From the NCBI GenBank assembly GCA_965661055.1, contig CBFICS010000003.1:1-64000 (forward strand): a stretch of 64,000 nt of DNA. Direction: 5' to 3'. A model generated the notes under the pieces. That model was not told where the DNA came from and did no database searches. It was given only the letters and a program-made list of their open reading frames with translations. Positions 24,782-32,929 of this stretch are shown one piece after another. The stretch is from CBFHSF01 sp965661055. Its GTDB lineage: Bacteria; Bacteroidota; Bacteroidia; Flavobacteriales; Schleiferiaceae. How positions within the stretch are numbered: the stretch's first letter is position 1; every line of letters begins with the position of its first letter. The translations under genes were made by a program, and so were the position numbers.

Positions 24782-25739
24782 TTTTTTTAATCTGATTTTT
24801 CTCCTTTAACTCATTTACCAACTTATCTAACACTCCGTTAATAAATTGACCTGATTTAGGGGTGCTATACTCCTTACTTAAATCAATGTACTCGTTCAAT
24901 GAAACTTTGATAGGAATTTCAGGAAAGTGAATCATTTCAGCAAGACCCATTTTCAATAAAATACTATCTAAAAGGGCAATTCTATCCGCTTCCCAATTCT
25001 TAGTTTTCTCAGCAATCAACTTATCATAATCAGAGTGATTATTAGCTGTTGCCATGAAAAGTTTACGTCCAAAGCTACTGTCGTCTTCATCTTTGTACAA
25101 CTTAACTAAAGGGTGAAACTCATCTACATCAGCCTTCATGGTCTTAATGGTTTTCACCACCATCATCTGTGCAGCATCAATATCATCAGCCCAATGAAGG
25201 TCAAGTTCTTCATAAATCTGGTGAAGGGTTTCATTCTGAGTAATATAAGTGGTGTAAATGTATTTCACAATACGCTTGTGATCATCTATGGTTACCACCT
25301 CTTTATTCATGTACTCATCATAAACTTCAGAACCTCTAAAATCTAAATAAGCCTTTTGAAAAATATCGTCGTGATTAGACCATGAAAAGTTTGCTAAAGG
25401 CTTGTCATCTCTTTTGTTTTCAATAGAGACTCTTTCAAGCTTTGCTATAACTTCTTTGTTGTAATGAATGGCTTTTATTACCGGGTTTGTAATAAAGCGA
25501 AGGTTAGGATTAATATCCATTTGAGTAGGAAGATGCTTTTTTCTCGCATTGGCGATAAAATTCTCTGCTACTTGGTGAAATTCACCTAAAGCACTTAATT
25601 CTAACACATACAGTGTATGAATTTTTTCAAGGCTTGAATTCAAAGACTTTAAGTAATCTCTTTGATCTTTGTTTTCTTCTTGCATAAACCCGTATAGGGC
25701 CTGCATTACTTTAATGCGGATGTGCCTTCTCGTAAGCAT
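24762..25739 (-). CDS. nusB: Transcription antitermination factor NusB (long form)
   Basis: At 325 residues this is about twice the E. coli NusB length. It starts MLTRRHIRIKVMQALYGFMQ, the NusB N-terminus, and ends with the NusB fold region containing LAEMIHFPEIPIKVSLNEYIDLSKEY and SGQFINGVLDKLVNEL. The middle is an extended helical insertion typical for Bacteroidota. NusB with S10 binds boxA RNA and supports rRNA antitermination. It is upstream of DUF1573 and yajC in a conserved block. Confidence 0.94.
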   Translation of the reverse strand: MLTRRHIRIKVMQALYGFMQEENKDQRDYLKSLNSSLEKIHTLYVLELSALGEFHQVAENFIANARKKHLPTQMDINPNLRFITNPVIKAIHYNKEVIAKLERVSIENKRDDKPLANFSWSNHDDIFQKAYLDFRGSEVYDEYMNKEVVTIDDHKRIVKYIYTTYITQNETLHQIYEELDLHWADDIDAAQMMVVKTIKTMKADVDEFHPLVKLYKDEDDSSFGRKLFMATANNHSDYDKLIAEKTKNWEADRIALLDSILLKMGLAEMIHFPEIPIKVSLNEYIDLSKEYSTPKSGQFINGVLDKLVNELKEKNQIKKIGKGLL

Positions 25740-25764
25740 ATTTCCTAATTTTTAAGAACGAATA

Positions 25765-25788
25765 GCGAGGAGGATAAATCCTCCTCGC
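25765..25788 (-). terminator. Hairpin between leucine dehydrogenase and nusB
   Basis: GCGAGGAGGAT (25765-25775) and ATCCTCCTCGC (25778-25788) are perfect 11-base inverted arms with almost no loop. There is no long U run after it on the minus strand, so it is a likely but not certain stop for the dehydrogenase gene. Confidence 0.6.
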
Positions 25789-25799
25789 CAAATAATAAT

Positions 25800-26894
25800 T
25801 TATTTTGCTTGTGCTAAACGCGTTTTCTCTACTCTTTCTTCAGCCATTTGAAGAGCTGCTTGATGAGTAGTAATATTCTTTTCCTCAGCCAAGTTTAACA
25901 AGTTTAAGGTAGTGTTGAATATATTTTCTGTTCTCTTGAATGCTTCTGCACTGTCATACTTAGCAATTTCAGAGTAAACGTTGATAAGTCCCCCTGCATT
26001 GATCAAGAAATCTGGAGCGTAAACAATTCCTTTGTCTTTACACATATTACCGTGTCTTACTTCATCTGCCAACTGGTTGTTTGCAGCACCCGCAATTACT
26101 TTACAAGAAAGCTGTGCTAAGGTTTCGTCGTTTACGGTAGCCCCTAAAGCACATGGAGCATAAATATCCATGTCTTGTTGGTAAATATTCTCTCTTACTA
26201 TAGTAGCGCCGTATTGATTAGAAATTCTTTCAAGAACGTCCTCGTGAATATCGTTAATCATTACTTGTGCTCCTGATTCTGAAAGGTATTTTACAAGCGT
26301 TTCACCCACGTGTCCAACTCCTTGAACCAATACCTTTTTTCCTTCAAGGTTATCGGTACCAAACTGGTACTTTGCAGCGGCTTTCATTCCCATGAATACA
26401 CCGTATGCGGTAACAGGTGAGGGATCTCCTGATCCACCCATTGAAACAGGAATTCCTGTAACATGGTCAGTTTCCATTTTTACCATCTCCATATCGTGGG
26501 TATTAATACCTACGTCTTCAGCAGTGATATAATTCCCAGAAAGGCTATTTACAAACTGACCGAATTTTCTCATTAAAGCATCTGTTTTATGCTCTCTTGA
26601 ATCACCAATGATTACGGCTTTTCCACCCCCTAAATTAAGACCTGAAATAGAGGCTTTGTAGGTCATACCTCTTGACAGTCTCAATACGTCGCGAATAGCA
26701 TCCGCTTCATTGTCGTAATTCCACATGCGAGTTCCGCCTAGCGCAGGACCTAAAACTGTACTGTGAATACCGATAATTGCTTTTAAGCCGGTTTCTGCAT
26801 CTTGGCAAAAAACAACTTGCTCATGGCCAATAAAGGCTGTGTTTCCGAAGACACCTTCAGATTCGATTGTTTTTATAGGATCTTTTAATAGCAT
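25800..26894 (-). CDS. Leucine / branched-chain amino acid dehydrogenase (Glu/Leu/Phe/Val family)
   Basis: The 364-residue cytoplasmic enzyme has the Glu/Leu/Phe/Val dehydrogenase dimerisation domain with LGPALGGTRMWNY and the substrate/lysine region GLNLGGGKAVIIGD, then an NAD-binding domain with VLVQGVGHVGETLVKYL. Length matches leucine dehydrogenases, which deaminate branched-chain amino acids to 2-oxo acids with NAD+. The products feed the branched-chain degradation pathway in which the acyl-CoA carboxylase at 36454-38079 may act. It is monocistronic, divergent from the ABC exporter gene. Confidence 0.9.
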   Translation of the reverse strand: MLLKDPIKTIESEGVFGNTAFIGHEQVVFCQDAETGLKAIIGIHSTVLGPALGGTRMWNYDNEADAIRDVLRLSRGMTYKASISGLNLGGGKAVIIGDSREHKTDALMRKFGQFVNSLSGNYITAEDVGINTHDMEMVKMETDHVTGIPVSMGGSGDPSPVTAYGVFMGMKAAAKYQFGTDNLEGKKVLVQGVGHVGETLVKYLSESGAQVMINDIHEDVLERISNQYGATIVRENIYQQDMDIYAPCALGATVNDETLAQLSCKVIAGAANNQLADEVRHGNMCKDKGIVYAPDFLINAGGLINVYSEIAKYDSAEAFKRTENIFNTTLNLLNLAEEKNITTHQAALQMAEERVEKTRLAQAK

Positions 26895-26920
26895 ATAACA
26901 GAGGAATTAATAAGATATTC

Positions 26921-26947
26921 TTGATATCATTTATTGTTATAACTTTG
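26921..26947 (+). promoter_or_regulatory. Promoter of the ABC exporter gene
   Basis: TTG (26921-26923), 16 bases, then TAACTTTG (26940-26947), a full -7 consensus match. The start codon lies 78 bases downstream. Confidence 0.5.
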
Positions 26948-27025
26948 AACCTTTGAGAAGACTTTTTGTTCCTCCTCTTAGGAGCCGCGAAGGTACTTCA
27001 AAATTTTTAAAGATTCTCCCGATTC

Positions 27026-28807
27026 ATGAAATCGCTATTTCATCTCAATAAATATTTTTTTAGATATAAATGGTACCTGTTAACGGGTACCTTATTTGTT
27101 GTTATTTCTGTAATCTTTGAAGTGTTTCCTGCAACATATGTAAGAGAGTCTTTTAATATTGTAGAAAATGCAATCGCCAAATACAACGCGGGCGAAACAG
27201 CCAGTATGAGTGAATTGAGAAATGATCTTATTATATATGGTTTGATGATCATTGGGGCCTCTCTTTTACAAGGACTTTTCATGTTTTTTATGCGCCAGAC
27301 GCTCATCGTAATGTCCAGGCACATTGAATATGATTTAAAAAACGAAGTCTATCAACACTACCAAGCATTAAGCCTTGCCTTTTACAAGCGAAATAATACT
27401 GGAGATTTAATGAATCGAATCTCCGAGGATGTCAGCAGAGTGAGAATGTATATTGGACCGGCGATTATGTACACCATTAGAACCAGTGCATTATTGATCA
27501 TTGTATTGACCATCATGCTCAATCAAAATGTAGAGCTCACATTATTAACCTTAATCCCCCTACCCCTATTAGCGATTGCCATTTATAAGATTTCAGAAAA
27601 AATAAATGTCCGTTCTAATTACGTACAAAAGCAGTTAAGTGTACTCAGTACTTTTGCACAAGAAACCTTTTCAGGGATTAGGGTTCTAAAATCGTATAGC
27701 AAAGAAGAGAAACAACTTCAAGATTTTGCCAAAGAGGCGGAAGAATATAACAAGAGAAATGAATCGCTTTATAGAGTAAACTCGTTATTTTTTCCAATTA
27801 TCGTTTTACTTATTGGCCTTTCAACCCTTTTGGTTATTTACTTTGGCGGTAACCTTGTAATCGCAAAAGCCATTAGCGTGGGGGTAATTGCAGAGTTTAT
27901 TATCTATGTAAATAAACTTACCTGGCCGGTCGCTTCATTGGGCTGGGTAACTTCTATTGTTCAAAGAGCAGCGGCCTCTCAAGAGCGTATAAATGAATTT
28001 CTTCACCAAGAGCCAGAAATTAAAAACCACATTCATCTTGAAACACCTATAGAAGGTAAGATTGTATTTGATAACGTAACTTTTGTTTACCCTGATTCTG
28101 GCATAAAAGCAATTGACAATCTTTCTTTTGAAATCAATCCCGGCGAAACCTTAGCGATAATCGGTAAGACAGGTTCTGGTAAATCAACGGTAGCGGCCCT
28201 TGTCGGGAGGTTATTTGACCCGACCCAAGGACGCATTCTTATTGATGATACGCCGATGATTGAAACCAATTTGGACCTGTTTAGGCAATCTCTAGGAGTA
28301 GTTCCTCAGGAAGCCTTTTTGTTTTCTGACACCATTGGAAACAATATCGCTTTTGGGGTTGACCATGCAGACAATACCGCAATTGAGGAGGCGGCAAAAG
28401 TTGCTCATGTTCACAACAACATTGACGAATTCCCGAATAAGTACAACACTAAAGTGGGAGAAAGAGGGGTAACGTTGTCTGGCGGACAAAAACAAAGGGT
28501 TTCTATTGCCCGTGCTGTATTAAAGAATCCTAAAGTTTTGATTTTTGACGATAGCCTTTCTGCAGTTGATACAGAAACAGAAGAAATTATTCTATCTAAT
28601 CTAAAATCTGTTATTGAAAAAAGGACCACTCTGATCATAAGCCACAGAGCTAGTTCTGTAAAAAATGCAGATAAAATCATCGTGCTAGACAACGGTAGAC
28701 TTGCCGAATCTGGAACACATGAAGAATTGATTGCCCTAAATGGTTACTACAAAGAATTGTACGAAAAGCAGTTAATGGAAGAAGATCAAGAACCTTCAGA
28801 AGGGTAA
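27026..28807 (+). CDS. ABC exporter, fused permease and ATP-binding domains (MsbA/MDR-like)
   Basis: The 593-residue half-transporter has a six-helix type-1 exporter membrane domain (residues 15-320) and a C-terminal nucleotide-binding domain with Walker A IGKTGSGKSTVAALVG, Q-loop VVPQEAFLF, signature TLSGGQKQRVSIARAVL, Walker B VLIFDDSLSAVD and an H-loop His in LIISHRASS. It acts as a homo- or heterodimer exporting lipids or hydrophobic compounds. The Walker B ends in DDSLS: the usual catalytic Glu after the Asp is replaced by Asp, which is common in one half of heterodimeric exporters. No partner gene is adjacent. Confidence 0.93.
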   Translation: MKSLFHLNKYFFRYKWYLLTGTLFVVISVIFEVFPATYVRESFNIVENAIAKYNAGETASMSELRNDLIIYGLMIIGASLLQGLFMFFMRQTLIVMSRHIEYDLKNEVYQHYQALSLAFYKRNNTGDLMNRISEDVSRVRMYIGPAIMYTIRTSALLIIVLTIMLNQNVELTLLTLIPLPLLAIAIYKISEKINVRSNYVQKQLSVLSTFAQETFSGIRVLKSYSKEEKQLQDFAKEAEEYNKRNESLYRVNSLFFPIIVLLIGLSTLLVIYFGGNLVIAKAISVGVIAEFIIYVNKLTWPVASLGWVTSIVQRAAASQERINEFLHQEPEIKNHIHLETPIEGKIVFDNVTFVYPDSGIKAIDNLSFEINPGETLAIIGKTGSGKSTVAALVGRLFDPTQGRILIDDTPMIETNLDLFRQSLGVVPQEAFLFSDTIGNNIAFGVDHADNTAIEEAAKVAHVHNNIDEFPNKYNTKVGERGVTLSGGQKQRVSIARAVLKNPKVLIFDDSLSAVDTETEEIILSNLKSVIEKRTTLIISHRASSVKNADKIIVLDNGRLAESGTHEELIALNGYYKELYEKQLMEEDQEPSEG

Positions 28808-28882
28808 GATTCTGAATTTCAAATAGTTTTTAAATATTTCCCCCGAAAGGGCAAAAAAACGTAAGTGATGGCAATATTTTTT

Positions 28883-28890
28883 TAGATTTG
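28883..28890 (+). promoter_or_regulatory. -7 promoter box TAGATTTG of the DUF3276 gene
   Basis: Full match to TAnnTTTG, 25 bases before the ATG at 28916. No clear -33 TTG at standard distance. Confidence 0.45.
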
Positions 28891-28915
28891 TTCGAGGGAT
28901 TTAAACCTTGAAATA

Positions 28916-29272
28916 ATGAGCGAAAACAATCATCCAAAAGAGGAAATACTTTCTAAAGTACTACGCGCCGGCAGAAGGACTTACTTTTTTGATGTACAAT
29001 CTACCCGTGCAGACGACTACTATTTGACCGTTACGGAGAGTAAGAAACACACAAGGCCTGACGGAAGCAGTTATTACAAAAAACATAAGATATACTTGTA
29101 CAAAGAAGACTTTGTTGAGTTCAGAGATTTATTGAATGAAATGACTGAATTCATCTTTGACAAGAAGGGCAAAGAAATAATTACCGACGATTTTGACGAC
29201 GAAACCCCTCAGGAAGTTTCTGAAGGGTTAGTCGAAGAAAAGTTTACCAATGTAAACTTTGAAGAGCTTTAA
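28916..29272 (+). CDS. DUF3276 / PUR-alpha-like nucleic-acid binding protein
   Basis: The 118-residue protein matches the Bacteroidota PUR family (DUF3276): VLRAGRRTYFFDVQSTRADDYYLTVTESKK followed by the conserved KHKIYLYKEDFVEFRDLLNE. A spirochaete PUR-alpha member binds DNA and RNA, so a nucleic acid role is likely. The C-terminal 25 residues are strongly acidic. The last 4 bases overlap the convergent FMN reductase gene. Confidence 0.88.
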   Translation: MSENNHPKEEILSKVLRAGRRTYFFDVQSTRADDYYLTVTESKKHTRPDGSSYYKKHKIYLYKEDFVEFRDLLNEMTEFIFDKKGKEIITDDFDDETPQEVSEGLVEEKFTNVNFEEL

Positions 29273-29790
29273 AATTTCAAGAATCCATTGAGTTGGTTTT
29301 TCAGTACCGCCAAGGTCTCTAAATGAGCCAACTCTTTGTTTTCATTAAGCAACCCATCTATTTTAGAAATAGGAATCTTTTGAGAATACACCTCTATTTT
29401 TAAATGATGAAAAACGTCTGTTAGGTGGTCCATGCCGCGAATGTTACCTGCCCTACCCGAAGCCACTCCTACTAAAGCCGCTTTTTTACCCCACCATAAT
29501 TTGGGCGGTAGTGCGTCTATAAAAGCTTTAAAAATTCCTGGAAAACTGCCGTTGTACTCCGGACTGATTACGATTAGCTTTTCTGCCGGACTGATTTTCT
29601 CTGCGATTAATCGCTCGGTTTGTTCGCCTACCCCACTAAAGGGCTTCGCTTCAAAAAACTCAGCAGGTAGTTCCTCCATAGAAAACACGGAGTTCTCTAT
29701 ACCCTTCTCTACCAAAAGCTTGCGATAAGCATCTACAACCGTCTGGGTTTGATTTTTAGGTCTATGGGTAGCACAAATAATGGTTATCAT
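29269..29790 (-). CDS. NADPH-dependent FMN reductase family protein
   Basis: From the ATG at 29790 the protein has 173 residues and starts MITIICATHRPKNQTQTVVD, where the flavodoxin-like phosphate-binding loop is expected, followed by ISPEYNGSFPGIFKAFIDAL, the flavin-binding signature of the family. An upstream in-frame extension to 29898 has no family similarity and was rejected. Members reduce FMN, azo compounds or quinones. The substrate is unknown, and neighbours give no hint. Confidence 0.87.
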   Translation of the reverse strand: MITIICATHRPKNQTQTVVDAYRKLLVEKGIENSVFSMEELPAEFFEAKPFSGVGEQTERLIAEKISPAEKLIVISPEYNGSFPGIFKAFIDALPPKLWWGKKAALVGVASGRAGNIRGMDHLTDVFHHLKIEVYSQKIPISKIDGLLNENKELAHLETLAVLKNQLNGFLKF

Positions 29791-29862
29791 ATGTTCATAA
29801 GTTTTCACAAATGGGCAAGTGATTTTTTGCCTATTTTTTATTGAAAATTGTATTTTAGTCGC

Positions 29863-29888
29863 TTCTTGATTGGGCAACCCATCAAGAA
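29863..29888. promoter_or_regulatory. Hairpin in the parA leader
   Basis: TTCTTGAT-(T)-GGG pairs with CCC-ATCAAGAA across a CAA loop (11 pairs, one bulged T). It lies 60 bases before the parA start and could be a leader structure of parAB or sit in the promoter of the divergent FMN reductase gene. No T run follows, so it is not an obvious terminator. Confidence 0.35.
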
Positions 29889-29948
29889 CACAACCCAATT
29901 AAATTAGTTCATCAATCTACCCACAAAAGTCCGAAATTCTAAACAACT

Positions 29949-30740
29949 ATGGGCAAAATTATTGCAATTGCAAATCAAAAAGGGGGCGTAGGCAAAACCA
30001 CCACATCCGTAAACCTAGCGGCTAGCTTGGGTGTGTTAGAACAAAAAATTCTTCTCATCGATGCTGACCCTCAGGCAAATGCCACTTCTGCTTTAGGATT
30101 TGATCCCGACAACATTACAACCGGTACTTACCAAGTAATAGAACACGAAGCAGATCCTTTAGATATCGTATTAAAAACTCAATCTCCGAATGTAGACCTT
30201 TTACCAGCCCACCTTGATTTGGTGGCGGTTGAAATAGAGTTAGTTGATAAAGATCGCCGTGAGTACATGCTTAAATCAGCCTTAAAGAACATTGCTCAGC
30301 AATATGATTACATCATTATTGACTGTGCCCCTTCTCTAGGTTTAATTACGCTTAATGCTTTAACGGCAGCCAATTCAGTTTTAATTCCCATTCAGTGTGA
30401 ATACTTCGCTCTTGAGGGTCTTGGTAAACTGCTAAACACGATAAAAAGTGTTCAACAAATTCACAATCCAGATTTAGATATAGAAGGTCTTTTACTGACT
30501 ATGTACGATTCTAGATTGCGTTTGAGCAACCAAGTGGTTGAAGAGGTAAAAACTCATTTTCAACAAATGGTATTTGACACCATTATTGCTAGAAATGTAA
30601 GGTTAAGTGAAGCACCTAGTTTTGGTGAATCGATAATTATGTACGATGCAGCTAGTAATGGCGCAGTCAATTACCTTACCTTAGCCCGAGAATTTTTAGA
30701 CAAAAACCTAAGTAAAACGTCGGCAAAGCCAGCGAGTTAA
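29949..30740 (+). CDS. parA: Chromosome partitioning ATPase ParA (Soj)
   Basis: The 263-residue protein has the deviant Walker A motif NQKGGVGKTTTSVNLAA at its N-terminus, LLIDADPQANATSALGF, and IIDCAPSLGLITLNAL as the Walker B region, typical of chromosomal ParA/Soj. It binds the nucleoid in the ATP state and drives segregation with ParB. Only 3 bases separate it from parB. The position next to parB, dapB and lepB is a conserved Bacteroidota arrangement, so it is a chromosomal and not a plasmid partition system. Confidence 0.96.
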   Translation: MGKIIAIANQKGGVGKTTTSVNLAASLGVLEQKILLIDADPQANATSALGFDPDNITTGTYQVIEHEADPLDIVLKTQSPNVDLLPAHLDLVAVEIELVDKDRREYMLKSALKNIAQQYDYIIIDCAPSLGLITLNALTAANSVLIPIQCEYFALEGLGKLLNTIKSVQQIHNPDLDIEGLLLTMYDSRLRLSNQVVEEVKTHFQQMVFDTIIARNVRLSEAPSFGESIIMYDAASNGAVNYLTLAREFLDKNLSKTSAKPAS

Positions 30741-30743
30741 TAT

Positions 30744-31631
30744 ATGGCGAAGAAGAAAGCAGCATTGGGAAAAGGATTATCAGCCCTATTGAAAGAAACT
30801 CCTGTTAAGGAAGTTTCAAGTGCAAATGATCAAAAAGCTAAAGAGGTAATTGGTCATATTGCAGAAATAAAAATAGGTGCCATTGAGGTCAACCCTTTTC
30901 AGCCCAGAACCCATTTTGATAAAGACGCCCTTTCAGAACTTTCTAATTCTATCAAAGAGTTAGGAATTGTTCAACCAATAACGGTTAGAAAAATTGGTGA
31001 TGATAAATACCAATTAATTTCAGGGGAAAGAAGATTTAGAGCTTCTCAGCTTGCAGGTATTGACTCCATTCCGGCCTATGTTAGAATTGCCGATGACCAG
31101 GCAATGCTTGAAATGGCTTTGGTTGAAAACATTCAGCGACAAGACCTAGACGCTATTGAAGTAGCTATATCTTACAAAAGACTGATTGATGAATGTTCTT
31201 TAACTCAAGAACAAATGTCTGATAGAGTTGGTAAACAACGTTCTACCGTGACCAATTACCTGAGATTGTTAAAACTTCCTCCGTTAGTTCAGGCCGGTAT
31301 TAGAGACCGAATGATTTCTATGGGGCATGCAAGAGCTTTATTGAGCATTGAACACGAACCTTCTCAGTTAGAGCTTTACCGTGAAATCATTAGAAAAGAT
31401 TTAAGTGTAAGAGCCGTAGAGCAATCGGTTAAGAAAATAAAAAATGGGGGTTCTACTTCTAAAGAACCTCAAGAGCCACTGGCTCAAGAATACGTTGATT
31501 TAAAAGAACAACTTGCAGAGTACTTTAATACTTCGGTAGACGTTAAAAGATCTCCTATGGGATCTGGGCAAATTGTTATTAAATTTACCTCAGACGAAGA
31601 TTTAGAGAAAATTGTAGAGAGGTTACAGTAA
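30744..31631 (+). CDS. parB: Chromosome partitioning protein ParB (Spo0J)
   Basis: The 295-residue CTPase/DNA-binding protein has the N-terminal KKKAALGKGLSALLKETP segment that stimulates ParA, the CTP-binding GERRFRASQLAG motif with the following ENIQRQDL, the HTH region TQEQMSDRVGKQRSTVTNYL that reads parS, and a C-terminal dimerisation domain. All functional boxes are intact. I saw no parS-like TGTTTCACGTGAAACA site in the window, so the centromere sites lie elsewhere or are diverged. A short DUF5683 gene follows after 9 bases. Confidence 0.96.
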   Translation: MAKKKAALGKGLSALLKETPVKEVSSANDQKAKEVIGHIAEIKIGAIEVNPFQPRTHFDKDALSELSNSIKELGIVQPITVRKIGDDKYQLISGERRFRASQLAGIDSIPAYVRIADDQAMLEMALVENIQRQDLDAIEVAISYKRLIDECSLTQEQMSDRVGKQRSTVTNYLRLLKLPPLVQAGIRDRMISMGHARALLSIEHEPSQLELYREIIRKDLSVRAVEQSVKKIKNGGSTSKEPQEPLAQEYVDLKEQLAEYFNTSVDVKRSPMGSGQIVIKFTSDEDLEKIVERLQ

Positions 31632-31640
31632 TTCACACCT

Positions 31641-32222
31641 GTGGTTTTAAAAGCTTTTAATAATTGGATTATTGTCGTTTTATCGATAATTATTCTTCCC
31701 CTTTCGGGGAAGGCTCAGTCTGATGGGCGAATAATAAAAACCGATTCTGTTTTCGAAGTAAAGTCGTCCAATCACTCTCCTTCTGAAGCTACTTGGTGGA
31801 GTGTTGCTCTGCCCGGGGCAGGACAAGCCTACAATCACAAGTATTGGAAGATTCCCATTATTTACACGGCATTTGGTGTTACCGGGTGGTTTATCCATGA
31901 CAATGTGGTAAAAAGAGATGACTACCAAAGAGCTCTAGACCTTAGGCTAGACAAAGATCCGAATACGGTCGACAAATATGATGGTATTTATTCTGACAGA
32001 GACCTTGTAGAATTGGTTAATTATCATCAGCAATACCGAGATTTAAGTGTCATTATTATGGTGGTAATCTATGGCGTGCAAATTATTGACGCCAACATTG
32101 ATGCACACCTATATGACTTTAATGTTTCTAAAGATTTAAGCATTCATTGGCGTCCTATGACTTTTGGATATGACCCGGTGATGGGAGCCAACCTCGGAGC
32201 TAAAATAACCTTTGACTTTTGA
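31641..32222 (+). CDS. DUF5683 domain protein (GTG start)
   Basis: The 193-residue protein begins at a GTG (no ATG is available before the signal segment NNWIIVVLSIIILPLSGKAQ). The family motif WWSVALPGAGQAYNHKYWKIP and membrane helices (about residues 68-86 and 133-150) identify DUF5683, a Bacteroidota family usually encoded between parB and dapB, as here. Function unknown; an envelope location is likely. Its TGA stop shares one base with the dapB ATG (TGATG), so translation is coupled. Confidence 0.85.
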   Translation: MVLKAFNNWIIVVLSIIILPLSGKAQSDGRIIKTDSVFEVKSSNHSPSEATWWSVALPGAGQAYNHKYWKIPIIYTAFGVTGWFIHDNVVKRDDYQRALDLRLDKDPNTVDKYDGIYSDRDLVELVNYHQQYRDLSVIIMVVIYGVQIIDANIDAHLYDFNVSKDLSIHWRPMTFGYDPVMGANLGAKITFDF

Positions 32223-32926
32223 TGAAAATAGCACTGATTGGATACGGTAAAATGGGCAAAGCCATTGAAAAGATTGCTCTAGAAAAAGGACACGAAATTG
32301 CTGTTAGAGCAGGACGCAACGGCTTTACTGATGAAGAGATTAAAGGCTCAGATGTTGCCATTGATTTCTCGTTACCTGAAACTGCTTTTCAAAATTGTCG
32401 TAGAATAATCTCTTTAGGAATTCCAGTTGTGTCTGGAACCACCGGTTGGTTAGACAAAAAACCTATTATTGAACAACTTGCTGTTGAAAATCAAACGGCC
32501 TTTTTATACGCTTCTAATTTTAGCCTTGGGGTAAACTTGTTTTTTGCAGTAAACGAATACCTGGCAAAATTAATGGCTGGGCATAACTACTCGGTGTCTA
32601 TGGATGAAATTCATCATACACAAAAGCTAGATGCTCCTTCTGGAACAGCCATAACCCTTGCAGATGCAATCATTAATGCTAATGATTTGTTAAAGTCGTG
32701 GACTATTGAAAAAACTTCAAAAGAAAACGAACTTCCTATCGTTGTAGAGCGTGTTGACCCTACTCCAGGAACTCATGCTATTTACTATGATTCTGAGGTA
32801 GATTCAATTGAAATTAAACACACGGCCCATTCAAGAATCGGATTTGCTTCGGGTGCCTTACTTGCCGCTGAGTGGATTCAAAATAAAAAAGGGGTTTTTT
32901 CAATGAAAGACCTTTTAAACCTATAA
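32222..32926 (+). CDS. dapB: 4-hydroxy-tetrahydrodipicolinate reductase
   Basis: The 234-residue enzyme reduces hydroxy-tetrahydrodipicolinate with NAD(P)H in the lysine/diaminopimelate pathway, supplying peptidoglycan precursors. It starts MKIALIGYGKMGKAIEKIA (nucleotide-binding GxGxxG) and has VSGTTGWL, the catalytic EIHHTQKLDAPSGTA segment with the HH and K residues, and ASNFSLGVNLFF. A TTG one codon upstream (32219) is an alternative start; ATG is preferred. It is 3 bases before lepB. Confidence 0.95.
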   Translation: MKIALIGYGKMGKAIEKIALEKGHEIAVRAGRNGFTDEEIKGSDVAIDFSLPETAFQNCRRIISLGIPVVSGTTGWLDKKPIIEQLAVENQTAFLYASNFSLGVNLFFAVNEYLAKLMAGHNYSVSMDEIHHTQKLDAPSGTAITLADAIINANDLLKSWTIEKTSKENELPIVVERVDPTPGTHAIYYDSEVDSIEIKHTAHSRIGFASGALLAAEWIQNKKGVFSMKDLLNL

Positions 32927-32929
32927 CCT

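Noticed and set aside
29791..29898. N-terminal extension of the FMN reductase
   Set aside because: The flavodoxin-like start MITIICATHRP begins at 29790; the upstream codons show no similarity and lie in the divergent leader.
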